Shown: piece after piece, positions 15,397-25,913 of the stretch | Position numbering within the stretch: the stretch's first letter is position 1 | Layout of the letters: each line of letters starts with the position of its first letter | Source: Arthrobacter globiformis NBRC 12137 | Lineage (GTDB): Bacteria > Actinomycetota > Actinomycetes > Actinomycetales > Micrococcaceae | Length of the DNA stretch: 57,614 bases | Reading direction: 5' to 3' | Assembly (NCBI RefSeq): GCF_000238915.1 | Contig: NZ_BAEG01000015.1 | Span: 1 to 57,614 of the forward strand | Position numbers and translations under genes: made by a program | The notes under the pieces: generated by a model | Seen by the model: the letters and a program-made list of their open reading frames with translations, nothing else | Database searches by the model: none | What the model was told of the DNA's origin: nothing

Positions 15397-16119
15397 TTAA
15401 CGATACGAGATGCTCAGCAGCAGCGCCTTGAGGGCCTGCCCTTCGGCGCCTGCCAGCCAGGACTTGGCCGCGGCATCATTGGCGAAAGGCTTCTCGATGA
15501 ACTGCACGTCCGCCACGATCACGCCGTCGCCGGCGCGGATGATGCCGTCAAGCGCGGTGCCCTGTCCTGACTTGGGGGCCCCTGCCGCCAGGTGCATGCG
15601 GTAGGTCGCGTTGCTGTCCATCCGGTCCACATAGAACGCGTACTGGGCGGCAGGCGCGGGCTGCGCCGCGAGGCCCGGTACGGGTGCGGACTCGAAGACT
15701 GTGCGGGTCACCGGGTGGGATACGCCGTCGGCGATCCGCCCGGAATACACGGTGGCCTGCTTCGTACCGCCGGCATCGACAACCGTCGCCGTGGCCGAGT
15801 CCGACGGCGAGCCGGAGCCGGTGAAGAGCTCAACCTTCCAGTCGGCCGGGTACTTGAAGGACACGTGGCCGTTCGGGAACGTGAACGTCTTGACGTCGGC
15901 AGCCGGGGCCGGCGACGGCGAGGTACCCGGATTCGCCGCACCGCCGGCCCCCGCGCCGCCTCCGGCGGAGGCTGACGGGGTCGGTGAAGCCGACGCGGTC
16001 GCGGACGTGGCCGGGGAGGACGACGACGGAGCCGCCGCAACCATGGCGCCGCAGCCGGCCAGGGAGAGGGCGGCGGCGGCAAGGGCAGTGACGACGGGGG
16101 CGCGGAACGCAGGGCGCAT
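15397..16119 (-). CDS. Predicted lipoprotein, unknown function
   Basis: A 240-aa protein beginning with a lipoprotein signal (RAPVVTALAAAALSLAGC, lipidated Cys23). ATG 16119 is preferred over 16134 because AAAGG lies 7 nt before it. Residues about 30-75 are a low-complexity Ser/Ala/Pro/Gly linker; the rest is a compact beta-rich domain starting TFTFPNGHVSFKYPADWKV, which resembles PsbP/LpqN-like lipoprotein domains, though I cannot assign a family firmly. It lies 195 bp downstream of jetC on the same strand, in the place where jetD is normally found. Confidence 0.7.
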   Translation of the reverse strand: MRPAFRAPVVTALAAAALSLAGCGAMVAAAPSSSSPATSATASASPTPSASAGGGAGAGGAANPGTSPSPAPAADVKTFTFPNGHVSFKYPADWKVELFTGSGSPSDSATATVVDAGGTKQATVYSGRIADGVSHPVTRTVFESAPVPGLAAQPAPAAQYAFYVDRMDSNATYRMHLAAGAPKSGQGTALDGIIRAGDGVIVADVQFIEKPFANDAAAKSWLAGAEGQALKALLLSISYR

Positions 16120-16314
16120 GGTGGTGCCTTTCATGATGACGCCGTCAAGCTCGCAAGGGGCTGCTCTTGCCCGCCGCGTGGGAATGCCCTGACCCTGTGG
16201 AGCGTGTGGCGAAGACTGGTGGAGTCACCACAGTGGCACGCCAAAACAGCCCGCCACTAGTGCCGTCGCAATAAATCCATCGATTTGTTATGAACCGCAC
16301 CAAAGCGTCACGGA

Positions 16315-19300
16315 CTAGCGCAGCACGATATCCACGGGATTGGCTTCGGACCGCCACTGCCTTGCTGTTCCCGGTTTCGGGGTGATAACAGGGGCGGTGA
16401 GCACGCCGGAGCGGTTGGTTCGCCTGTCCCGCAGGATCTCGGTGACCGAGCCCAGGTGCCGGGACAGGTCGATGACGTTCTCCGGTGCCGCAAGGAGCAG
16501 CTGGAAGCCAAACTCATGCAGCGCCTTGATGCCCGCGCCGGCGAACTCCTCGGAAGCCAGCACAAAAGCCTCGTCCATCATCACCGTGCCGTACGTGGTG
16601 AAGCCCTGCTCGGCGATGCCCAACTGGTAGCTCAGCGCCGCCGCCATGATGAACGCGGTGAACCGCTGGCGCTCACCGCCGGACATGGAGCCCGTGTCGG
16701 CATGCATGAACACTTCCGTGCGTTTGCCGCCCTTCTTCCCGGGGGCGTCCACCTCTCGGTGCTCCTTGCACTGGATGAAGAGGTGGCCGCGCACGTCCAG
16801 CACCTCGGCCCGCCAGCGCCGGTCCTCGGGGGTCTGCGACCCCAGCCGCTTTACCAGCGTCTCCAGCGACTTGTAGCGGGCGGTCAGTTCGGCGTCGTCA
16901 TTCTGGCCCGCATGGGCGTTTTCCGTCTTGCCGTGCCGGGTGTGCCGGGTCTTCAGGGCGTTCTGGATGGCGTCCTTGAACTGCTTGGCCGTGGCCGGCA
17001 GGGTCTGCTTGATGTCGAGTTCGAGGTAGCTGCCTTCGTGGAAATTCACCTCGGACAGGATTCCGTTCAGCGGCAGGATCCTGCTGGTGATGGAACGGCG
17101 CTCCTCATCCAGCAGGTGGAGCAGGGTGCTGAACGACTCGTGCGTGCGCTGGTTGAAGAACTGCCGGAATTCGGTCTCCTGCGCGGGTAGCCCGTCATTG
17201 ATGATCGCGTGGTAGCGGGCCTCGAACTCGCCGACGGCGCCGATGGACGTGCCGTGGTCGGCCGAAATGGCGGTGCCCCAGTCGCGGACGAACCCTTCGA
17301 AGATCCGGGTGAGCCGCTCCGACGTGGCCTGGGCGCGGGACTCCGCACCGTGCAGGTCACCGAGCAGCTGGGTCCGCACCCGGCCGGCGAGGTTGTCCAG
17401 TTCGTGCATTTCCGTGACGTCGGCGAACTCGGCGAAGTAGGGCGCCAGCGCTGCGGTGGTGGAGTCCGACGGCGGGGCCTGGTTCAGGCGGGTACGTGCG
17501 GCTTCCAGCAGCGAATCGGAGGCGGTGAGCTGCTGGTCCAGTGCCTTGTATTCGCTCTGCAGCACGGCGGCGGCCTCGGTGCTGGACTGGTGCTTTTGGC
17601 GGGCCGCTTCGATGTTGGCGCGAAGCGGTTCGAGGTCGGTCTGGGCGGCGAGGGCGTCCTTGAGCCGCTGTTCAATCCTGCTTAGCTCGTCTGCAGCAAC
17701 CGCCGCCGAAACCTGTTCCCACGGGCGGTCGTCCTCGGCAACCCTGCGGAGGGCCTCGAGCTGGCGTGACAGGCCCTGGTGTGATTCCTCGCGGCTTTGG
17801 GCCAGCTGCGCCGCCTTCGCCAGTTCCTGGCGCAGGTCTTCCGCCTGCCCGGCCACGAGCTCCAGCTTGGAGGCGTTGTCGAACCCGAGGACGTAGTCCT
17901 GGCGGCTGGTGAAGCGGTCGTCCTTCTCCACGGTGTGCCGGTTGCGCTTGACCACGCCGCCCAGGCTCAGGCCCTTGTCCAGGGCCGCCAGTTCGTCGGG
18001 GTTGGCCACGCACGGGTACGCGAAGTCAAGCGCGATCCGCTCACGGATCCACATCCCGGCTTCTGCGTTTGTCCCGGTGGTGAGGATGTCCAGCTTGGTC
18101 AGCAGGTCGCCGTCGGCCACGTCCTCCACCGCGAGCGCTGCCCCGGCGAGCGGCTTGGAGACGTCCACCGCGCGCAGGGCGCCGCGGACCGTGTGGTCAT
18201 TCAGGTAGCGGGTGACTGCCGCGAAATGTTTGCCCGGAACAAGCAGCGTGGTGGCCAGGTTCCGCAGCGCACGCTCAGCGGCGGGTCGCCACTGCTCCTG
18301 GCCCTCGGCAAGGTCGATCAGCTCGCCGCCGAACGGCATCTGCTCCTCGGGTACGCCGGTGGCCGCCGCAATCGCGGCCCGGTTTTCAATGCTCGACGGC
18401 GGCAGCAGGGACTTGCGCGTTTTCAGCGACACAAGCTCCTGTTCGGCCGCGGCATGCTCGCGCTTCTTCGCGGCATGGGCGTCGAAGGCCTCGAAGCGGA
18501 GCTCCTGCAGGGCCGCGGAGTCATCCTTCAGCTCAGCCGAGCGGGTGGCAGCCTGCTCGTGGGCCTGCTCCCAGCCTTCAGCCGTCCACTCCAGATCCAG
18601 GCCAGCGTCCGCCAGCGCCTGCCGGGCCGCCTCTTCCACCTGCTGGCGGAGCTTCAGGCCCACCCGGGCGTTCTCGAGGGACTGCTCGATCGAGGAGATG
18701 GCGTTGCCGCCCTGGTTGTTGTAGTCCGCCTCCAGCTGCCGGAGCTCCTTGGCCAGCCCGTCCCGGACGCCGCGTTCCGCTGCGAGCTCCTTGGCCTTCG
18801 TCTGGGCGAGCGCCTTGAAGCGGGCCAGCGTCTTCTCGTGCACGGTGACGGCAAGCTGCTGCCGGTAGGCCTCGAACTCCTCGCCGGCGAGCTCGCGGAG
18901 CCGGTTCGCGTCCAGCAGCGACTGGGCGTACTCCCTGTTCAGGGCCGGGACGGGGGCCAACTGGTCGCGCTGCTGCCGGACATCCTCGAGCCGCTGCCGG
19001 ATGGACATGAGGTTGCTGAATTCCTCGACGACGTCGTCCGCCGCGGCCAGGGTGGCCGGCGCGTCCAGCACCTGGTCTCGGAAGAACGTGTTCACGCTGC
19101 CGCCCAGGCCCTTTCCGGCCTGGATGACGCGGAGCAGGGGCAGCGCCTGGTCCGAGTTGATGCCCAGGAGCCGGCGGAACCGCTCCGCAAACGCCTTATG
19201 GACATCAAAAACCTGGGCGTCGGGGAAGATGTTTTCCAGCGCAGCCTTGGTGAAGCGCTTCTCGGCGATGCCCTCGATCGCGGCGAGGTCCAGTGGCCTG

Positions 19301-19767
19301 GTGTCGATCAGGTAGTACCGGCCGACGCTCGACTCCGTACCGTTCTTGGGCAGGTCGAACAGCGCCGACACCGTCACCCTGGTGCCCGCCGCGTTGTCGA
19401 ATGTCAGGGCGACGGCGGACCAGGTGGCGCCGGGACGCTGGAACGCGCTGGCCGAGCCCTCCCCGACGGCCTTGTCCCCCACCTTGCCGCGCATGTATGT
19501 GAACGTGGTCCGCTTGTCCTCCACGGCTCCCGAGCGCTGCGCGGCTGCCTCGTTGGAGCGCGGCCGGGCATCGAACACCCGCAGCATGGCGTCGAACAGC
19601 GTCGACTTGCCCACACCCGAGTTGCCTGTCAGCAGGGTGCCGTTGCGGTCCACGTGCATCGTGTGGGCGCCATGGAAAGTTCCCCAGTTGACCACCTGCA
19701 CCAGGGCCAGGCGCATCTGGCCCGGGTTAACGACCTCGCCCAGCGGGAGCATGCTTGCGATACTCAC
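16315..19767 (-). CDS. jetC: JetC/MksB SMC-like ATPase (Wadjet)
   Basis: A 1150-aa SMC-like ATPase. Walker [10 protein letters not shown] is at residues 48-56; a long coiled-coil region with a central hinge-like segment follows; near the C-terminus are the ABC signature SGGERQRF (about 1029) and Walker [10 protein letters not shown] (about 1061-1068). This layout matches JetC of Wadjet and MksB of actinobacterial MksBEF(G), the loop-extruding subunit that finds small circular DNA. GTG 19767 overlaps the jetB stop (GTGA) and has a GGAG site. In complete systems JetD/MksG, a Toprim-type nuclease, is encoded next to it; no such gene follows here. Confidence 0.93.
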   Translation of the reverse strand: MSIASMLPLGEVVNPGQMRLALVQVVNWGTFHGAHTMHVDRNGTLLTGNSGVGKSTLFDAMLRVFDARPRSNEAAAQRSGAVEDKRTTFTYMRGKVGDKAVGEGSASAFQRPGATWSAVALTFDNAAGTRVTVSALFDLPKNGTESSVGRYYLIDTRPLDLAAIEGIAEKRFTKAALENIFPDAQVFDVHKAFAERFRRLLGINSDQALPLLRVIQAGKGLGGSVNTFFRDQVLDAPATLAAADDVVEEFSNLMSIRQRLEDVRQQRDQLAPVPALNREYAQSLLDANRLRELAGEEFEAYRQQLAVTVHEKTLARFKALAQTKAKELAAERGVRDGLAKELRQLEADYNNQGGNAISSIEQSLENARVGLKLRQQVEEAARQALADAGLDLEWTAEGWEQAHEQAATRSAELKDDSAALQELRFEAFDAHAAKKREHAAAEQELVSLKTRKSLLPPSSIENRAAIAAATGVPEEQMPFGGELIDLAEGQEQWRPAAERALRNLATTLLVPGKHFAAVTRYLNDHTVRGALRAVDVSKPLAGAALAVEDVADGDLLTKLDILTTGTNAEAGMWIRERIALDFAYPCVANPDELAALDKGLSLGGVVKRNRHTVEKDDRFTSRQDYVLGFDNASKLELVAGQAEDLRQELAKAAQLAQSREESHQGLSRQLEALRRVAEDDRPWEQVSAAVAADELSRIEQRLKDALAAQTDLEPLRANIEAARQKHQSSTEAAAVLQSEYKALDQQLTASDSLLEAARTRLNQAPPSDSTTAALAPYFAEFADVTEMHELDNLAGRVRTQLLGDLHGAESRAQATSERLTRIFEGFVRDWGTAISADHGTSIGAVGEFEARYHAIINDGLPAQETEFRQFFNQRTHESFSTLLHLLDEERRSITSRILPLNGILSEVNFHEGSYLELDIKQTLPATAKQFKDAIQNALKTRHTRHGKTENAHAGQNDDAELTARYKSLETLVKRLGSQTPEDRRWRAEVLDVRGHLFIQCKEHREVDAPGKKGGKRTEVFMHADTGSMSGGERQRFTAFIMAAALSYQLGIAEQGFTTYGTVMMDEAFVLASEEFAGAGIKALHEFGFQLLLAAPENVIDLSRHLGSVTEILRDRRTNRSGVLTAPVITPKPGTARQWRSEANPVDIVLR

Positions 19768-20588
19768 TTGGCTTCTCCGCCCGTGGCCGGTGTTTCGTCG
19801 CTGTCCGCTTCTTCGTCACTGACGGAGCGGTCGGCGTCGAGTTCTATGAGTGGTTCTGTCCCTGACGGGTCTGCCGTGGCGGCTATCAGGGCTTCGATTT
19901 GGGCGGGGATGTCGCCTATGTTGTCGAAGGGGAGGGCCAGGGGCAGGGCGTTGGAGATGGTGTAGACGTCGTCCAGGCCGGTGGTGAGCAGGAGCTGGCG
20001 GGCGAGGAGCTTGGTGATCGCGCGGTTCACCACGTCCGAGTCGCGCAGGGCGTCCTGCTGGCCGGCCGGCTGGTAGTGCGCCACGAGTTCGGCGATTTCT
20101 TCGCGGGTGATGGTGGGGTCCGTCTGCGCCGTGACGTGGCGGTCCAGCAGGAGCCGGAGGCGCAGCAGCACGATCGTTTCCACCCGGCTCAGGGCACGCT
20201 GCTGGCGCAGGATGCTGGAGCGGGCACTGCCGCCGATCGCCTCGGGGTCAACGGGACGCAGCACCGCGATCTTGCGCTCGTGGTCCAGCTGCAGCGTGAG
20301 GAAAAGCTCGGACAGCCGGCTGCGCAGGATCAGCTGGTTGTCCAGCAGCGTTGTCCAGAGTTTCTCGTCCCGGCCGCCGTCGACGTACGGGCCCTTCAGC
20401 AGCTTCACGAGGGCCTGGCGGACCTTCATGGGCAGCACACCGGTATCACCGGGAAAGAGTGCGGCGCCGTCCACAAACGTGTCGCGGGGGGTGACGCCGC
20501 TACCCATGGAGCTTGCCGGCATGGCCGCGGATTCGGCGGGCTCAACCACCGGGGAATCGGCGTCCGCCGTCGTCATCTCTTCAGTCAT
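19764..20588 (-). CDS. jetB: JetB/MksE, DUF4194 protein (Wadjet)
   Basis: A 274-aa DUF4194 protein, the kite subunit (JetB/MksE) of the Wadjet/Mks condensin. Central helical and winged-helix blocks include [51 protein letters not shown] and the end region [19 protein letters not shown]- and C-terminal acidic, low-complexity tails make it longer than the typical core of about 200 aa. The gene starts 2 bp after the jetA stop and overlaps jetC by 4 bp, so the three subunits are translated together. Confidence 0.92.
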   Translation of the reverse strand: MTEEMTTADADSPVVEPAESAAMPASSMGSGVTPRDTFVDGAALFPGDTGVLPMKVRQALVKLLKGPYVDGGRDEKLWTTLLDNQLILRSRLSELFLTLQLDHERKIAVLRPVDPEAIGGSARSSILRQQRALSRVETIVLLRLRLLLDRHVTAQTDPTITREEIAELVAHYQPAGQQDALRDSDVVNRAITKLLARQLLLTTGLDDVYTISNALPLALPFDNIGDIPAQIEALIAATADPSGTEPLIELDADRSVSDEEADSDETPATGGEAK

Positions 20589-20590
20589 CG

Positions 20591-22039
20591 CTAATCCTTC
20601 TTGAGCGTGACCACCGGCAGGTATGCCTTGCGGGTGGTGCCGTCTATCTGTTCGAAGTTGAGGGCCTCATATGCCAGCTGGTCAAAGCCGGCGCCGGTGT
20701 GGAGGGCGTGCGAGAGGAGCGCGCGGATGGAGTTGATGTGCTGTTCCTCTGGCGGAAGCTGCTCCCAGGCCTCGGCGAGCGTGGAGGCGCCGGCAGCCGC
20801 GGCGCGGATCGCCTCCGGCCTGGCCTTGGCGGTCCGCGGGGAGCGGACCCGGTCCGAGTCGCTGAACGCGATGGGGTCGGCGAGCTTGGGCGGGGCAGCA
20901 AACTCGTCCGGGTCGAAGAGCTTGACCATGGCGAGCGATTCGAAACCGGCGTTGAACAGTACCGGCCCGCGGACCAGGCCCGGCCGTTCGCGCTCGTAGG
21001 GCATGGACCGGATGGCCTGCTCCGCCTCGCGCAGCACCTTGCGGAGGCGCACCGACTGGCGGAAGTCGTCGCTCTGGACGTAGGTGTTCAGGCTCTCGCT
21101 GAGCTTGCCGTAGATGCGCTGGATCTGGCTGTGCTGCTGCCGGAGTTCGGCCACCAGGTTTTTCAGGGTCTCCCGGTCTTCCGGCGACAGGTCGTCTGCG
21201 AACTGGCGGCTGAGCACCTCGCCGATCGCGGAGCGGAAGCGCAGCTGCTGCTGCGGGTCCTCGAGGAAGGCGGTGAAGGAACGGAAGGTCCTGCCCTCCG
21301 GGCTCTGGCGCAGCCGCTTGTCCGCCTCAAGGACCTGCGCCATCGTGGCGCCCTTGGTCAGGGATTCCTCGATGATCTGGTTCCGGAGCTCGCCCACGAG
21401 CTCCTCGATGCGATCACGCATCTTCTTGTAGTCCGCGGGCAGGCTGGCGGCGAGATCCAGGATGTTGCCGGCTGCTTCCACAGCCTGGTCGTCGTCGAGC
21501 AGGCCGTCGAAGTCACCGGAGCTGATGTCCTCGATCAGCTGCTGCCGCTCCTCGATCTCCTCCTCCAGCGCTTCCAGCCGTGCACTCTGGTCCGGGTTGG
21601 TCTCGTTCGCGAGCTTCTCCACGTCACCCAGGAGTGTGCCCAGCCGGGAGCCGTTAAGCGTGGACCTTTCGCTGGAGAGGCTGTCCAGGAACGCCAGCAC
21701 GCGGGCGGCCGCCTCCGTGACTTCGTAAACGATCTGCCCCGATTGGTTCCGGCGGGTCAGGAACTGCTTGCGGGTCCACTCATCGCCGAAGGATTTTCCG
21801 TTGGCATGCCCGCCCAGCCCCGGCTCCTGGCGGCGCAACTGCTCAAGGAAGGAGTCGACGTCGGCGTGGAATTCTTCCAGCGGAAGCTGCGGCCGGGTGC
21901 GGGTAAAGGATGCCTGCAGGACCGCGATCACCCACGGGGCGGAACGGGTGAGGGCCCAAGCCGGTCCCTTGGTGAGGAGCTCAAGGTCCCTGAGCCTTGC
22001 GCTGATCGCGTCAGCGGAGGACGTGGCGGACCGGGGCAC
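20591..22039 (-). CDS. jetA: JetA/MksF, DUF3375 kleisin-like protein (Wadjet)
   Basis: A 482-aa DUF3375 protein, the kleisin subunit (JetA/MksF). It begins with [17 protein letters not shown], an N-terminal helical/winged domain, then a helix-rich middle with [20 protein letters not shown] and a basic C-terminal part ending in the typical [21 protein letters not shown] 22039 is chosen because AGGAG lies 5 nt upstream; an in-frame ATG at 22096 lacks a site. It would bridge the JetC heads and bind JetB. First gene of jetABC; DUF3375 and DUF4194 side by side with the SMC-like ATPase leave little doubt about the system. Confidence 0.92.
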   Translation of the reverse strand: MPRSATSSADAISARLRDLELLTKGPAWALTRSAPWVIAVLQASFTRTRPQLPLEEFHADVDSFLEQLRRQEPGLGGHANGKSFGDEWTRKQFLTRRNQSGQIVYEVTEAAARVLAFLDSLSSERSTLNGSRLGTLLGDVEKLANETNPDQSARLEALEEEIEERQQLIEDISSGDFDGLLDDDQAVEAAGNILDLAASLPADYKKMRDRIEELVGELRNQIIEESLTKGATMAQVLEADKRLRQSPEGRTFRSFTAFLEDPQQQLRFRSAIGEVLSRQFADDLSPEDRETLKNLVAELRQQHSQIQRIYGKLSESLNTYVQSDDFRQSVRLRKVLREAEQAIRSMPYERERPGLVRGPVLFNAGFESLAMVKLFDPDEFAAPPKLADPIAFSDSDRVRSPRTAKARPEAIRAAAAGASTLAEAWEQLPPEEQHINSIRALLSHALHTGAGFDQLAYEALNFEQIDGTTRKAYLPVVTLKKD

Positions 22040-22354
22040 ACACTCTCCTAGCAACTTGGGGGATGGTCTGGGCAGCGGAAACCCGAAAACTGCCAACTAC
22101 AAGGTTAACGCAGAGCTGCAGGCCGGCCCGCGCCGTGATCCCACACCCACCCCGAAACGGACGTCGCTGCCGGTCAGGCAACGTTACGGGTGTGACAGAT
22201 GAGGTTTTCGCAATCACTCTGTGACCTACGCGGGAGTATTGTCTCGATCCCGTATCAAGGCGGCCACAGCATGGCCGAAACGCTGGAGGAAGCTTCGCTC
22301 CTGGCCCTAGTCTCGAGCTACTGATCCATCCGCAGCAACGGCGCAGGGGGAAGC
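22040..22354. other. Divergent intergenic region upstream of jetA
   Basis: This 315-bp gap between jetA and a small membrane-protein gene contains no gene I can support. It includes a hairpin GGCCA/TGGCC near 22263-22279 and a segment with repeated TGTGAC (about 22191-22227: GGTGTGACAG and CTGTGACC). Promoters for both directions must be here. I saw no jetD fragment and no recognisable riboswitch. Confidence 0.4.
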
Positions 22355-22657
22355 ATGCAGTTCGACTTGAGTGCAGTGGAGACAGCCACCTTGGTGTTCA
22401 TCGGAACGCTGGCGTTTGCACTGGTGCTTGTCTTGTTCGTGGCGGCGGCGGCATTCGCCGCGCTCGTCCTGGTAGGCGTGGGGAGGCTGGCCTGGCTGGT
22501 CATTGCCGCTGCGCTGCTCAGGACCGTCCACGGGATCAACCACGCCTGGGACAGCCTGGTGCACCATGCCTCTGCGGTCGAGTTTCCCACGGAATTTCAG
22601 GGGCAACCGTCCCCTAGCACCGGAACCTACCCGCGGGTAGCATTGAGGGACAGCTGA
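22355..22657 (+). CDS. Small membrane protein, unknown
   Basis: A 100-aa protein with a good ribosome binding site (AGGGGGAAGC before ATG). Residues about 8-60 form one long or two closely spaced hydrophobic helices: VFIGTLAFALVLVLFVA then LVLVGVGRLAWLVIAAAL. The tail of about 40 residues is hydrophilic. The helical segment closely resembles the N-terminus of the protein at 26539-27339 (FFGTL...LVLAGLGRL), so the two are probably paralogues. No function known. Confidence 0.7.
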   Translation: MQFDLSAVETATLVFIGTLAFALVLVLFVAAAAFAALVLVGVGRLAWLVIAAALLRTVHGINHAWDSLVHHASAVEFPTEFQGQPSPSTGTYPRVALRDS

Positions 22658-22720
22658 AGGGTTCTCCACCCGCGGCGGACCCAGGGCTTGAGCCGGTCAT
22701 CCGGTTAGAGGAGATGCCCC

Positions 22721-24778
22721 GTGAGCTCCGCCATTGACAGCCAGGCGGCTGGACGCCCGGCCACAACCACCACAGCTGAGGACGGCACTGGCGCCGTCCC
22801 GCCCATCGACAGTCCGGCGTCCGAAACACCCGTCGCTCCAGAGAAGATCGGTGCGGGCGCGTCCGCCCAGGACGCCCGTGCCATTGCCGAAGCAGCCCGC
22901 GAAACCGAGTGGGTCAGGCCCAGCTTCGCCAAGGGCCTGTACCTCGGCAGCTTTGACCTGGGCCTCATCCATCCCTGGCCCGCCGCCAGACCCGATGACG
23001 TGGAACGCGGCGAGGCCTTCATGGCACGGCTGACGGAGTTCTGCCGCACCATGTCCGGACGGACCATCGAACGCGACGCGAAAATTCCCGACGAATACCT
23101 CCGCGGCCTGGCAGAGCTGGGCGTGTTCGGCATGAAGATTCCGCAGGAGTACGGCGGCCTGGGTCTGTCCCTGGTCTATTACGGCCGCGCGCTGGCTCTG
23201 CTCGGATCCGTGCACCCGAGTCTGGGCGCCCTGCTCTCCGCCCACCAGTCCATCGGCGTGCCGGAACCGGTGAAGGTGTTCGGCACGCCCGAGCAGAAAC
23301 GCAAGTATCTGCCGCGCTGCGCGGAGGGGGCGGTCACGGCATTCCTGCTGACCGAGCCCGACGTCGGCAGCGACCCCGCCCGGATGGGCAGCACCGCTGT
23401 TCCCACTGCCGACGGCGAGTCGTACGTTCTGGACGGCGTCAAGCTCTGGACCACCAACGGCGTGATCGCCGAGCTCGTGGTGGTGATGGCGGTGGTGCCG
23501 CAGCACACTGACGCGGGCGGCACCGTCCACAAGGGCGGCATTACCGCCTTCGTCGTGGAAATGGACTCCCCCGGAATCACGGTGGAGAACCGCAACACCT
23601 TCATGGGACTGCGTGGCATCGAGAACGGCGTCACCCGGTTCCACCAGGTCCGTGTGCCCGCTGCCAACAGGCTTGGCCGTGAAGGGCAGGGACTGAAGAT
23701 TGCGCTCACTACCCTGAACACCGGCAGGCTCTCGCTGCCGGCGCTGTGCGTGGCGACGGGCCGCTGGAGCCTCAAGATCGCGCGGGAATGGTCCAACGCC
23801 CGCACTCAGTGGGGGCGCCCGGTGGGCAAGCACGAAGCAGTGGGAAAGAAGATCGCGTTCATCGCCGCCACGGCATTCGCCCTTGACGCCGTGTTCGAGC
23901 TGTCCGCCGAGATGGCCGATGCCGGGCAAAAGGACGTGCGCATCGAGGCGGCATTGGCCAAACTGTGGTCCACCGAGATCAGCTACCGGATCGCGGACGA
24001 ACTCGTACAGATTCGCGGCGGCCGCGGCTATGAGACGGCCGATTCGCTTGAAGCCCGCGGCGAGCGTGCCGTCCCCGCGGAGCAGCAGCTGCGGGACCTG
24101 CGGATTAACCGCATCTTCGAGGGTTCGTCGGAGATCATGCGGCTGCTGATAGCCCGCGAGGCCGTGGACGCGCACCTCGCCGCCGCCGGGGACCTGGCCT
24201 CCGCCGAGGCGAGCCTTTCGGACAAGGCGCGGGCCGCCGTCGGCGCCTCCGGCTTCTACGCAAAATGGCTGCCCAAACTGGTAGCGGGCGCCGGCATGGA
24301 TCCGCGCTCCTACAGGGATTTCGGGCGGCTGGCCAAGCACCTCCGCTTCGTGGAGCGGTCCTCCCGCCGGCTCGCCCGCCAGACCTTCTACGGCATGGGC
24401 CGCTGGCAGGCCCGCCTTGAGCACAAACAGGCGTTCCTGGGCAGGATCGTGGACATCGGGGCCGAGCTCTTCGCCATGGCCGCCAGCTGCTCCCGCGCCG
24501 AGATGCTGCTCCGCACGGCACCCGAACGCGGCGCCACCGCATTTGAACTGGCCGACGCCTTCTGCGAGCAGGCACGCGTCCGCGTGGACGAGTACTTTGA
24601 CCAGCTGTGGCGGAACACCGACGACGGCGACCGCGACCTCGCGCGCAAGGTGCTGGCCGGCAACTACACATGGCTGGAGGCCGGTGTACTGGACCAGTCC
24701 GAAGGGACCGGCCCCTGGATCGCCGATGCCTCCGCCCGCAAGTCGACCAAGGAGAACCTGCACCGCGCCTACCGCTGA
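22721..24778 (+). CDS. Acyl-CoA dehydrogenase, VLCAD/ACAD9-like
   Basis: A 685-aa flavin acyl-CoA dehydrogenase starting at GTG behind GAGGAG. The N-terminal SFAKGLYLGSFD and length beyond 600 aa point to the very-long-chain (VLCAD/ACAD9) branch with an added C-terminal helical domain. Signature blocks: FLLTEPDVGSD near residue 207, QIRGGRGYETADSLEARGER near 430 and FEGSSEIMR near 466 with the catalytic Glu. It would oxidise long-chain acyl-CoA at C2-C3, passing electrons to ETF. No other beta-oxidation gene is beside it. Confidence 0.92.
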   Translation: MSSAIDSQAAGRPATTTTAEDGTGAVPPIDSPASETPVAPEKIGAGASAQDARAIAEAARETEWVRPSFAKGLYLGSFDLGLIHPWPAARPDDVERGEAFMARLTEFCRTMSGRTIERDAKIPDEYLRGLAELGVFGMKIPQEYGGLGLSLVYYGRALALLGSVHPSLGALLSAHQSIGVPEPVKVFGTPEQKRKYLPRCAEGAVTAFLLTEPDVGSDPARMGSTAVPTADGESYVLDGVKLWTTNGVIAELVVVMAVVPQHTDAGGTVHKGGITAFVVEMDSPGITVENRNTFMGLRGIENGVTRFHQVRVPAANRLGREGQGLKIALTTLNTGRLSLPALCVATGRWSLKIAREWSNARTQWGRPVGKHEAVGKKIAFIAATAFALDAVFELSAEMADAGQKDVRIEAALAKLWSTEISYRIADELVQIRGGRGYETADSLEARGERAVPAEQQLRDLRINRIFEGSSEIMRLLIAREAVDAHLAAAGDLASAEASLSDKARAAVGASGFYAKWLPKLVAGAGMDPRSYRDFGRLAKHLRFVERSSRRLARQTFYGMGRWQARLEHKQAFLGRIVDIGAELFAMAASCSRAEMLLRTAPERGATAFELADAFCEQARVRVDEYFDQLWRNTDDGDRDLARKVLAGNYTWLEAGVLDQSEGTGPWIADASARKSTKENLHRAYR

Positions 24779-24977
24779 CCGCGCCAGGTAACGGGCGTCT
24801 GCCCCTGATTCCCCTGCCCCTGACAAGGAAGACGCGCCACACCGCGATACTAAGCATCCTTGCTAATGCCCATTGAACGGAGTTAGCTAGAAACTGAGGC
24901 CAGTGCCTTGGCCTCGGCATTGCGTTGCCCGGCTTAGGCCCCTGAGCCCGGGTCCGTTCAATGAAAGCGAGTCGCTG

Positions 24978-25880
24978 ATGAGTACCCCAACAGGCTCCGG
25001 GGACAGACGCCCCCGGCGCACTTTCCCTGAATCAGGCACATCCGAAACCAGCAGGCCCGAACACAGCGCGGCAGACGCCCCCACGGAAGCCACGCCTGTC
25101 TACGATGCCACCCAGACCCGGCGTTCAGCAGCCCGCCCCGGCGCCACCGTCACCGGCGCCGGTGCCTCGACTGACACGCACACCCGGGCCCTCAACACCA
25201 CGGACGCGGACTCGCCGTACGCCGAGCGCGACTACACACCCGACAATGAACCGCACGGCCGCCTGGACACGGCACGGCCCGAGGACCCGGCCTTTGCCAC
25301 CCGGGAGATGGCCGCGGCCCGCGAACGGGAGGCGTTTGGCGGCATTAAGATCGGCTCGGCGTTCTTTGGCTGGCTGGCCGCCACGGGCATGGCCGTGCTG
25401 CTGACCGCCCTGGTCGCCGCGGCCGGAACCGCCGCGGGACTTGCCACGAACACCGACGTGAACACCGCCGTGGGCCGGGCCGCCTCGAACCAGACAGTGG
25501 GGATCGTGGGCATCATCGTCCTGCTGGTCATCCTCTTCGCTTCCTACTACAGCGGCGGTTACGTCGCCGGCAGGATGGCACGGTTCAATGGTGCGAAGCA
25601 GGGGTTCATGGTGTGGATCTGGGCCCTGATCGCTGCTGTGCTGGTGGCCGTGTTGGGCATGATCGCCGGCGAGCAGTTCAATATCCTGGCGCAGCTGAAC
25701 AGCTTCCCCCGGATTCCAGTCAATGAGGGCCAGGTGACCACCACCGGCATCATTGCCGCCGTCGTGGTCGCACTGGTGGCGCTGGTAGGTGCCGTCCTGG
25801 GCGGCATGGCAGGCATGCATTTCCACCGCAAGGTGGACCGCGCCGGCTTCACACCCACCGCGGATTATGAGGAGCACTGA
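24978..25880 (+). CDS. Multi-pass membrane protein with disordered N-terminus
   Basis: A 300-aa protein. Residues 1-120 are polar and probably disordered (Arg/Pro/Thr/Asp-rich); then come four likely transmembrane helices, including FFGWLAATGMAVLLTALV, VGIIVLLVILFASYYSGGY, WIWALIAAVLVAVLGMI and IIAAVVVALVALVGAVLGG. Gly-rich loops such as YSGGYVAGRMARFNGAKQG resemble TIGR04086/YrzE-like membrane families. ATG 24978 is chosen because the upstream in-frame extension is not protein-like. A short GAGGCCA/TGGCCTC hairpin lies at 24896-24915 in its leader. Function unknown. Confidence 0.75.
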   Translation: MSTPTGSGDRRPRRTFPESGTSETSRPEHSAADAPTEATPVYDATQTRRSAARPGATVTGAGASTDTHTRALNTTDADSPYAERDYTPDNEPHGRLDTARPEDPAFATREMAAAREREAFGGIKIGSAFFGWLAATGMAVLLTALVAAAGTAAGLATNTDVNTAVGRAASNQTVGIVGIIVLLVILFASYYSGGYVAGRMARFNGAKQGFMVWIWALIAAVLVAVLGMIAGEQFNILAQLNSFPRIPVNEGQVTTTGIIAAVVVALVALVGAVLGGMAGMHFHRKVDRAGFTPTADYEEH

Positions 25881-25913
25881 ATAAGGAGGACCGCTGACCG
25901 GCTGCCGGATTCC

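Noticed and set aside
16120..16314. Remnant of jetD after jetC
   Set aside because: Translations of the gap in all frames show no Toprim or DUF3322-like sequence; a remnant cannot be supported.
22040..22354. Riboswitch upstream of jetA or the small membrane protein
   Set aside because: The hairpin and TGTGAC repeats do not match any riboswitch consensus I can recall.
22697..24826. Long antisense frame over the acyl-CoA dehydrogenase
   Set aside because: High GC gives long stop-free antisense frames; the composition is Gly/His/Arg-rich with no domain and no ribosome binding site. The same holds for the long plus-strand frame over jetC (17797-19965).
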